Of a stretch of 11,279 nt of DNA, positions 6,304 to 11,279 are shown one piece after another. Position numbers and translations under genes: made by a program. The DNA is from an uncultured bacterium (lineage in GTDB: Bacteria; Pseudomonadota; Alphaproteobacteria; SP197), in contig CALLQH010000170.1 in assembly GCA_938014945.1 (NCBI GenBank), forward strand, positions 1-11,279, written 5' to 3'. The notes beneath the pieces were generated by a model, which ran no database searches, was not told where the DNA came from, and was given only the letters and a program-made list of their open reading frames with translations. The first letter of the stretch is position 1. The number at the start of each line of letters is the position of its first letter.

Positions 6304-7109
6304 TCGCCAATGTCCTGTCCATTGCCGGCTCGGACCCTTCGGGCGGGGCGGGCATCCAGGCCGACATCAAGGCGATCTCGGCCCAGGGCGCCTATGCCAT
6401 GGCCGCAATCACGGCGCTTACCGTGCAGAACACGCGCGGGGTGAGAGCGGTCTCGCTGGTTGCACCGGACCTTGTCGCCGCACAGATCGCGGCCATCCGG
6501 GACGACATTCGCATCGATGCGGTGAAGATCGGCATGCTGGGCGATGCCGCCATCATCGAAGCGGTCGCTGCGGCCCTGGAGGGGCTGGATGCGCCGGTCG
6601 TGCTCGATCCCGTCATGGTGGCCAAGAGCGGCGACCGGCTGCTGGCCGAGCGCGCGGTTGCCGCCCTGCGGACGAACCTGCTGCCCCGCGTGGCGGTGCT
6701 GACGCCGAACCTGCCGGAGGCGGCGGATCTGCTTGCGGTGTCGCAGGCGCAGGACCCGGCGGGGATGGAGGAGCAGGCGCGGGCCCTGCTGGCCATGGGG
6801 CCGGCCGCGATCCTGCTCAAGGGCGGGCATCTCCCGGGCGGGGATAGCCCCGATCTGCTGGCCACGCGCGAGGGGCTGACCCACTACCCCGGCGTACGCC
6901 ACGCCACCCGCGATACCCATGGCACCGGCTGTACCCTGTCCTCTGCGCTGGCGGCCCTGCTGGGACGCGGCAAGCCGCTCGTGGAAGCGGCTGGCATGGC
7001 AAAGGCCTATGTCGCGGGGGCGATTGCAGCCAGCGGTGCGCTCGCGGTCGGGGCGGGGCAGGGGCCGACCCACCACTTCCATGCGCTCTGGCCGGTGGCG
7101 CCAGGCTGA
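6300..7109 (+). CDS. thiD: Hydroxymethylpyrimidine (phosphate) kinase ThiD
   Basis: Adds two phosphates in turn to 4-amino-5-hydroxymethyl-2-methylpyrimidine, supplying the other substrate of ThiE. A ribokinase-fold enzyme of 269 residues, typical of the family. Motifs are VLSIAGSDPSGGAGIQADIK (5-24), ALTVQNTRGV (39-48), VKIGML (75-80), VVLDPVMVAKSGDRLL (100-115), LTPNLPEAADLL (134-145), LLKGGH (172-177), and DTHGTGCTLSSALAALL (205-221) carrying the anion hole and catalytic cysteine. The C-terminal GPTHHFHALW is also characteristic. GGAGG (6290-6294) precedes the ATG by five bases, so this gene can initiate on its own as well as through the four-base overlap with thiE. It is the last gene of the operon. 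Confidence 0.97.
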   Translation: MIANVLSIAGSDPSGGAGIQADIKAISAQGAYAMAAITALTVQNTRGVRAVSLVAPDLVAAQIAAIRDDIRIDAVKIGMLGDAAIIEAVAAALEGLDAPVVLDPVMVAKSGDRLLAERAVAALRTNLLPRVAVLTPNLPEAADLLAVSQAQDPAGMEEQARALLAMGPAAILLKGGHLPGGDSPDLLATREGLTHYPGVRHATRDTHGTGCTLSSALAALLGRGKPLVEAAGMAKAYVAGAIAASGALAVGAGQGPTHHFHALWPVAPG

Positions 7110-7124
7110 GCACCGTTCTGGTGC
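7110..7124 (+). terminator. Small hairpin after thiD
   Basis: GCACC (7110-7114) pairs with GGTGC (7120-7124) around a 5-base loop, directly after the thiD stop. CCGAAAAC follows, with no U-tract. It is a weak candidate for the operon end. The rest of the gap (7125-7271) must hold the promoter of the DUF992 gene, but I see no convincing boxes there. Confidence 0.3.
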
Positions 7125-7271
7125 ACCGAAAACTTGCGTGGTTGCGCCAAATGACAACCCGGTCACCGGAAGAGCGCTTATGGTTCGCATGCTGTCCTGG
7201 CGTCCGCGGTCCTCATGGCGAAGGCCCGCGCGCGAGCGCCTGGATGTTGCATTCCCGAGGGAGTTGGGACG

Positions 7272-7727
7272 ATGAGGAAGTTGGTTCTTGCAGCCTTGGT
7301 CTGTGCGGCGGCCGTGCCGGCATTTGCCGATCCTGACGTGCGGCTGGGCACCCTGACCTGCCGCCTGACCGATGTCGAAAACGATATCGTCTATACCGAC
7401 GAGAAGTTTGCCTGCAGCTTCGAGCCCAGCGAAGGCAAGGTGGAATCCTACATCGGCCAGATCACCGAGATCGGCGTCAACCTTTCGGTCGTCAAGAACT
7501 ACACCCTGACCTGGTACGTCGTGGCAGGCTCGCTCGACACCTACAAGCCGGGCAACCTGGCCGGCACCTATGTCGGCGCATCGGCCGATGCCGCGGCCGG
7601 GTCGGGTGCGGGCGCCGATTACCTGGTCGGCGGTTTCAACAGCGAGATCAACCTGCAGCCCTGGGCGCTTTCGAGCGAAAGCGGCGATGGCGTCTCGCTC
7701 GATATCGAGAAGTTCGAATTGAAGTAG
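7272..7727 (+). CDS. Exported DUF992 family protein
   Basis: A 151-residue protein with a clear Sec signal peptide, MRKLVLAALVCAAAVPAFA, with predicted cleavage after Ala19. The mature part begins VRLGTLTCRL and has the DUF992 signature: an N-terminal GTLTC, a second cysteine in FACSFEP (two cysteines at 30 and 48, possibly a disulfide), SYIGQITEIGVNL, LTWYVVAG, PGNLAGTYVGASADA, then GADYLVGGFNSEINLQPW. The family is common in alphaproteobacteria, probably beta-rich and periplasmic or membrane-associated, and has no known function. The ATG at 7272 has AGGGAG (7258-7263) eight bases upstream and gives a proper signal peptide; the open frame extends up to 7215 without support. The next gene follows after 32 bases, so the two may be co-transcribed. 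Confidence 0.9.
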   Translation: MRKLVLAALVCAAAVPAFADPDVRLGTLTCRLTDVENDIVYTDEKFACSFEPSEGKVESYIGQITEIGVNLSVVKNYTLTWYVVAGSLDTYKPGNLAGTYVGASADAAAGSGAGADYLVGGFNSEINLQPWALSSESGDGVSLDIEKFELK

Positions 7728-7731
7728 CAAG

Positions 7732-7746
7732 GGCCGCTGTGCGGCC
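7732..7746 (+). other. Hairpin between the DUF992 gene and the beta-barrel gene
   Basis: GGCCGC (7732-7737) pairs with GCGGCC (7741-7746) around the loop TGT. It begins five bases after the DUF992 stop and ends directly against the ribosome binding site GGGGAG (7747-7752) of the next gene. It could be a processing or attenuation element. The pairing is seen; the role is unknown. Confidence 0.4.
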
Positions 7747-7759
7747 GGGGAGCAACGTG

Positions 7760-8596
7760 ATGAATCGGCTGATCGTGTTTTCGCGTCGCATGACGCATGG
7801 CATCCGTATGTCGGCCCTTGCCGGCGTGATGGCCGCGACGGCTGCCGTATCCGGCCATGCCGACGACGGCGCAGAGGACCTGGCGAAGAAACTCGCCAAT
7901 CCGATTGCCGATCTGATCAGCGTGCCCTTCCAGTTCAACTACGACAGCGGTTACGGCTCCGACGATGGCTGGAAGGGCTTCGTCAACGTCCAGCCGGTGG
8001 TGCCGATCACCATCAGCCCGGAGTGGAACCTGATTTCCCGCACCATCCTGCCGATTGCCGTGCAGGACGATGTCGCCGGCCCGTCGGGCCGTCAGAGCGG
8101 GCTGGGCGATGTCACCCAGAGCCTCTTCTTCTCGCCCAAGAAGCCGACCAGCGGCGGTCTGATCTGGGGTGTCGGCCCGGTGCTGTTGCTGCCGACCGCG
8201 ACCGATACCCTTCTGGGCAGCGGCAAGTGGGGCCTTGGCCCCACGGGCGTCGTGCTCAAGCAGAGCGGCGCATGGACCGTGGGCATGCTCGCCAACCACG
8301 TCTGGTCGGTCGCAGGCAGCGACAGCCGCGCCGATGTCGATGCCACCTTCCTGCAGCCTTTCGTTTCCTACACCACGAAGGATGCCTGGTCGTTCACGCT
8401 CGACACCGAAAGCACCTACAACTGGACGGGCGAGGAGTGGTCGGTGCCGTTCAACTTCACGGTCGCCAAGCTGATGCGTATCGGCAAGCTGCCGGTCAGC
8501 CTGCAGGGCGGCCTGCGCTACTGGGCCGATTCCCCGGCCAGCGGCCCCGACGGCGTCGGTGTGCGGTTCGCAGTGGTGTTCCTGTTTCCCAAGTAG
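7760..8596 (+). CDS. Outer-membrane beta-barrel protein, 'transporter' family
   Basis: A 278-residue exported protein. An N-terminal basic stretch and hydrophobic segment (about residues 11-34, ending SGHA|DD) form a rather long signal peptide. The mature part starts LAKKLANPIADLISVPFQFNYDSGYG and then alternates short beta strands: WKGFVNVQPVVPITI, EWNLISRTILPIAV, the SGLGDVTQSLFFSPK block, LIWGVGPVLLLPTAT, WTVGMLANHVWSV, FLQPFVSYTT and GVRFAVVFLFPK. This matches the neuromedin-U/phenol-degradation 'transporter' annotation group of outer-membrane barrels. It ends FPK, not in the usual terminal Phe, as I recall is usual for this subgroup. The ATG at 7760 has GGGGAG seven bases upstream; GTG at 7739 or 7757 is less likely. 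The cargo is unknown. Confidence 0.85.
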   Translation: MNRLIVFSRRMTHGIRMSALAGVMAATAAVSGHADDGAEDLAKKLANPIADLISVPFQFNYDSGYGSDDGWKGFVNVQPVVPITISPEWNLISRTILPIAVQDDVAGPSGRQSGLGDVTQSLFFSPKKPTSGGLIWGVGPVLLLPTATDTLLGSGKWGLGPTGVVLKQSGAWTVGMLANHVWSVAGSDSRADVDATFLQPFVSYTTKDAWSFTLDTESTYNWTGEEWSVPFNFTVAKLMRIGKLPVSLQGGLRYWADSPASGPDGVGVRFAVVFLFPK

Positions 8597-8621
8597 GCCG
8601 CGGCGGCACGTCCGCGCGGCC
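8596..8621 (+). terminator. Strong hairpin after the beta-barrel gene
   Basis: GGCCGC (8596-8601) pairs with GCGGCC (8616-8621). Past one bulged G, GCGG (8603-8606) pairs with CCGC (8612-8615) around loop CACGT. The 10-bp G/C stem starts on the last base of the stop codon. No U-tract follows. It probably ends or stabilises the DUF992/beta-barrel message. The remaining gap (8622-8754) holds no recognisable gene; the promoter for the channel gene should be there but is not clear. Confidence 0.5.
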
Positions 8622-8754
8622 CGCCATGGTCGAAGAGGCTGATGGGCCTCGACCCAGGCGGGATGATGCTTAGCGTTTTCGGGGTTTGCACCGGTGTGGT
8701 GCGCCCGGCGGCCGGAGCGCAAGATCGCGGCCAGCCGGTTTCACGACCAGCCTG

Positions 8755-10386
8755 ATGAAAGAACGCAGCGTGTCTCTTCGCGGCATGGCTCTTGTAATCG
8801 GTTGCCTGTTCCCGCTGCTGTCGCCGCCGCTCGCGGCGCAGGAAGGCGGCGGCCCCGAGAACGAGGACTACGCACCCGTGGTTCTCGACGGTGTCGAGCT
8901 GTTCCGTGTTCGGGGCATGATCGTCGCGCCCGCCGAAGAGAGGGCCGAAGACATCGTTGACCGTATCACGCAGGAAGCTGCCGATCCGTCGGTGGTGCCT
9001 TCGTCGATCACGGCGCGCGAACTGGATTTCGGCACGGGCATCTTCAGCGGCGAACGCCTGCTGTTCCGCATTGTCGATGCCGATGCGGAAATGGAGCAGG
9101 TCTCACGCGGCTGGCTTGCCGAAATGATCACCGAACGTATCCGGTCGGCGATCATCCAGTACCGCGCCGAGCGCGGCAGCCGCCATCTGATGCGGGGCCT
9201 GGGCCTGGCTCTTGCGGCAACCCTGGCAATGGGCCTCCTGACGCTTCTGGTGCAGGGCAGTTGCCGGCGGCTGCAGGGCTTGATCCGGTCGCGCGCCGAT
9301 AGCCTGCACGGCATTGTCGAACAGCGCTCGTTTCACGTGCTCACGCCCGGGTCCCTGCTCAGCTTGCTGCTGGGCCTCGTCAGCCTTGTGCGCTGGGTGA
9401 TCCTGGCCATCGCCCTTTACACCTATCTGGCCTTCACCCTGGTGCTGTTCCCCTGGACCCGCCGGATCGCCGATGACGCCCTCGAACTGTTCGTCGACCC
9501 GATCCACACGGTGGGGCAGGCGATCCTGGATTACCTGCCCAAGCTCGTCTTTCTGATCATCATCATCCTCATCGGCCGTTTCGTGCTGCGCGGCGCGCGT
9601 CTGTTCTTTCATGCGCTGGAGGCGCGGCGGATCAGCCTGGGCAGCTTCGATCCCGAATGGGCGATGCCGACCTACCGGATCGTGCGCGTCGGCATCATCG
9701 CCTTCACCATCGTCATGGCCTATCCGTATGTGCCCGGCGCCGGTTCGGCCGCGCTCCAGGGCATGTCGATCTTCCTGGGCGTCATCCTGTCGCTGGGCTC
9801 GTCCTCGATCATCGCCAACGTCATTGCAGGATATTCGATGTACTACCGGCGCACCTTCCGTGTCGGCGACTACGTCCGCATCGGCGATCATGTCGGCGAG
9901 GTGGTCGATGTCCGGCTGCTGGTGACCTATGTGCGCACGCCCAAGAACGAGAACGTGGCGATCCCCAATTCGGTGATCCTGGGGGCCGATGTCGTCAACT
10001 ATTCGGTCTATGCGCGCCAGCAGGGCCTGATCCTTTCGGAGCGCGTCGGCATCGGTTACGACGTGCCCTGGCGCCAGGTGGAGGCCATGCTGCTGCTTGC
10101 CGCTTCACGGGTGGCGGGGGTGATGGAAAAGCCTGCCCCCTTTGTGCTGGAGGTCGGCCTTGGCGATTTCGCCGTGCTCTACGAGATCAACGTCTTCTCG
10201 CGCGAGGCGGGCGACATGCCCGGGATTTCGGCGCGCCTGCAGCGTGCGATCCTCGACGTCTTCAACGAGCACGGCGTTGCCATCATGACGCCGGCCTATA
10301 TCGCCGATCCCCCCGATGCCAAGCTGGTTCCGGCAGAACGCTGGTACACGCCGCCCGCCAGGCCGGAAGGCGGCGCAGCGACCTGA
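8755..10386 (+). CDS. MscS family mechanosensitive ion channel with periplasmic N-terminal domain
   Basis: Inner-membrane channel that opens under membrane tension to release solutes on osmotic downshock. The 543 residues are much longer than E. coli MscS (286). Order: signal peptide (1-28, ending PPLAA), a periplasmic domain (about 40-140, from VVLDGVELFRVRG to IRSAIIQYRAERG), membrane segments near 147-168, 200-233, 258-279 and 307-325, and the pore-lining helix 336-360 (MSIFLGVILSLGSSSIIANVIAGY). The MscS beta domain follows at 361-420, with RRTFRVGDYVRI and IPNSVILGADVVNYS, then the alpha/beta cage domain (425-515) and a short Pro-rich tail. The ATG at 8755 has no good ribosome binding site; GTG at 8770 and ATG at 8785 would also keep the signal peptide. 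The gene converges with the lipoprotein gene, leaving six bases between the two stops. Confidence 0.93.
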   Translation: MKERSVSLRGMALVIGCLFPLLSPPLAAQEGGGPENEDYAPVVLDGVELFRVRGMIVAPAEERAEDIVDRITQEAADPSVVPSSITARELDFGTGIFSGERLLFRIVDADAEMEQVSRGWLAEMITERIRSAIIQYRAERGSRHLMRGLGLALAATLAMGLLTLLVQGSCRRLQGLIRSRADSLHGIVEQRSFHVLTPGSLLSLLLGLVSLVRWVILAIALYTYLAFTLVLFPWTRRIADDALELFVDPIHTVGQAILDYLPKLVFLIIIILIGRFVLRGARLFFHALEARRISLGSFDPEWAMPTYRIVRVGIIAFTIVMAYPYVPGAGSAALQGMSIFLGVILSLGSSSIIANVIAGYSMYYRRTFRVGDYVRIGDHVGEVVDVRLLVTYVRTPKNENVAIPNSVILGADVVNYSVYARQQGLILSERVGIGYDVPWRQVEAMLLLAASRVAGVMEKPAPFVLEVGLGDFAVLYEINVFSREAGDMPGISARLQRAILDVFNEHGVAIMTPAYIADPPDAKLVPAERWYTPPARPEGGAAT

Positions 10387-10397
10387 CGCGCGTCAGG
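10382..10397. terminator. Perfect 16-bp palindrome spanning two convergent stop codons
   Basis: CCTGACGCGCGTCAGG reads the same on both strands. The channel gene stop (TGA, 10384-10386) and the lipoprotein gene stop (TCA on +, 10393-10395) occupy mirror positions. As RNA from either strand it can form a 6-bp stem with a GCGC loop. No U-tract is present on either side. It could act as a shared bidirectional end or as a protein-binding site, or be a by-product of two TGA stops close together. Confidence 0.4.
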
Positions 10398-11013
10398 GCC
10401 CGGTGTGCTTGGCGATCTCTTCGGCGATCTCGATGCTGAGGGTGGCCATGGCATCGCTCATCGCCGCCACGGTGGCCGCGTAGCTGCCGTCGGCCGGCTG
10501 CACACGGAAGGTGGTCTCGCGCAGGGCCAGTGCCTTGCGGCCGTTCTCGGCCAGCACGCCCCAGCCGACATTGAGCACCACCTGGCCGTTTGCCGTGCGT
10601 TCGAAGGCGAGCACCTGAAGCACGACCTCCAGGTTCGGATCGGCCGTCACGCGCACCGGCAGGCTGACGATGCGCATGGCCGGCAGCAGGCGGGTCAGGT
10701 TCTGCGTCAGCACGCGGTTCATGTCGGAATCGAGAGCCCCGGCCCAGCGGTTGAACTCCGAAAGATTGAGTTCATAGGCGCTGGTGAAGCTAACGATCTG
10801 GGGGCGGTTGAGATAATCGGGCAGATAGACCTGACCGACGCCCACGATCATGGTCGGGCCCACGGTCATGATCGGCTGCAGATCGCTGGCGGCGGCCAGG
10901 GAATAGAAGGTCGTCTTTTCCTGGTTGGAGCCGCCGAGTCCGGAACAGCCCGCAAGCAGAACGGCGGCCACGATGGCGCCGGCAAGGCGGGGAAGCGTGG
11001 TGTGAATCTTCAT
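10393..11013 (-). CDS. PqiC-like ABC-transport auxiliary lipoprotein
   Basis: A 206-residue lipoprotein of the ABC-type transport auxiliary (PqiC/YmbA) family, which works with MCE proteins in moving lipids across the periplasm. The signal peptide has the lipobox LAGC with the lipidated cysteine at 23. The mature protein shows TTFYSLAA at the start, then the family core VGVGQVYLPDYLNRPQIV (57-74), LSEFNRWAGALDSDMNRVLTQNL (84-106) and a beta/alpha remainder ending AEEIAKHTGP. Ser24 after the lipid cysteine predicts sorting to the outer membrane by the enterobacterial +2 rule, which may not hold here. The start lies five bases after the stop of the MCE gene, and its ribosome binding site GGAG overlaps that stop codon, so the two are surely in one operon and probably translationally coupled. 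Confidence 0.9.
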   Translation of the reverse strand: MKIHTTLPRLAGAIVAAVLLAGCSGLGGSNQEKTTFYSLAAASDLQPIMTVGPTMIVGVGQVYLPDYLNRPQIVSFTSAYELNLSEFNRWAGALDSDMNRVLTQNLTRLLPAMRIVSLPVRVTADPNLEVVLQVLAFERTANGQVVLNVGWGVLAENGRKALALRETTFRVQPADGSYAATVAAMSDAMATLSIEIAEEIAKHTGP

Positions 11014-11018
11014 CGCTG

Positions 11019-11279
11019 TTACTCCGCGGGCTTGCCAAAGAGGATGCTGTCGGGATTGCGGGCCAGGTAGTCGGTCAGGACCCGGATCGAGTTCGCCGTC
11101 GCACCGATATCGCGCACGGCAACCGAGACATCGTTGAGCGTGTTGAGGGTGGCGCGCGAAAGCTCGGAATCGGGCGCGATGACGCCTTCGGCTTCGGTCA
11201 GTGTCTTGTTGATCGTGTCGAGCGCCGTCTGAAGCACCGCCGAGGTGCGCTCGAAACTCGCCACGGCCGCCTTTGCCTC
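11019..11279 (-). CDS. MCE (MlaD/PqiB-type) protein, C-terminal end only
   Basis: The last 86 residues of a protein that continues past the right edge; the MCE domain itself is not visible. What is seen is a long helical, coiled-coil-like stretch (SAVLQTALDTINKTLTEAEG, then SRATLNTLNDVSVAVRDIGA) ending in SIRVLTDYLARNPDSILFGKPAE. The ending 'sIR.L.dYL..nP..ll.GK' is typical of the needle-forming helices of MCE proteins in Mla/Pqi-like lipid transport systems. Together with the lipoprotein it implies an upstream ABC permease and ATPase outside the window. Family assignment rests on the C-terminal pattern and the neighbour, so it is good but not final. Confidence 0.82.
   Translation of the reverse strand, partial: EAKAAVASFERTSAVLQTALDTINKTLTEAEGVIAPDSELSRATLNTLNDVSVAVRDIGATANSIRVLTDYLARNPDSILFGKPAE

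Noticed and set aside
6093..7730. 545-residue open frame on the minus strand opposite thiD and the DUF992 gene
   Set aside because: It is the antisense shadow of well-identified genes in GC-rich DNA; the translation is low-complexity Arg/Gly/Ala/Asp-rich and matches no family.
9103..9891. Minus-strand frame inside the MscS gene
   Set aside because: Asp/Gln/Gly-rich antisense of membrane helices; no independent support.
1..11279. Defence system, mobile element, CRISPR, tRNA or toxin-antitoxin content
   Set aside because: No direct-repeat array, inverted-terminal-repeat pair, transposase, integrase, nuclease or tRNA cloverleaf was recognised; the gene content is housekeeping and envelope-related.

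Overview
This window looks like a chromosomal segment of a GC-rich alphaproteobacterium. The evidence is strongly G/C-biased third codon positions, an EcfG-like ECF sigma factor, a DUF992 protein, a thiM-thiE-thiD operon under a TPP riboswitch, and an alphaproteobacterial-type GroEL. The genus cannot be fixed from the sequence alone. I see no tRNA, rRNA, CRISPR array, insertion sequence, integrase or phage gene, and base composition looks even throughout.

Layout. (1) 2-1096: the 3' two-thirds of a groEL gene, cut by the left edge. (2) 1247-2348: a small regulatory/stress-like group on the + strand, holding an ECF sigma factor, a 37-residue Lys/Pro/Ala-rich protein and a 93-residue conserved-type small protein of unknown function, each with its own ribosome binding site. 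(3) 2471-4692: an FAD/NAD(P)-dependent monooxygenase-like oxidoreductase followed 20 bases later by a LysR regulator in the same direction. (4) 4721-7109: a thiamine salvage operon with a candidate promoter, a TPP riboswitch, an expression platform that can hide the thiM ribosome binding site, then thiM, thiE and thiD joined by two ATGA stop/start overlaps. (5) 7272-10386: an envelope group with an exported DUF992 protein, an outer-membrane beta-barrel 'transporter' family protein and a large MscS-type mechanosensitive channel with a signal peptide. (6) 10393-11279, - strand: the end of an Mla/Pqi-type lipid transport operon, consisting of a PqiC-like lipoprotein preceded by the C-terminus of an MCE-domain protein that runs off the right edge.

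How the genes work together. ThiM and ThiD phosphorylate the thiazole alcohol and the pyrimidine, and ThiE joins them into thiamine phosphate; the riboswitch shuts this down when thiamine pyrophosphate is plentiful. The monooxygenase and LysR gene probably form a regulated pair with an unknown substrate. The right third is devoted to the cell envelope: outer-membrane protein, osmotic safety valve and lipid trafficking between membranes.

Most of the window is ordinary, well-known gene content. The parts most worth a second look are the riboswitch expression platform, the two tiny genes behind the sigma factor, the structured leader of the monooxygenase gene, and the perfect palindrome in which two convergent genes end.
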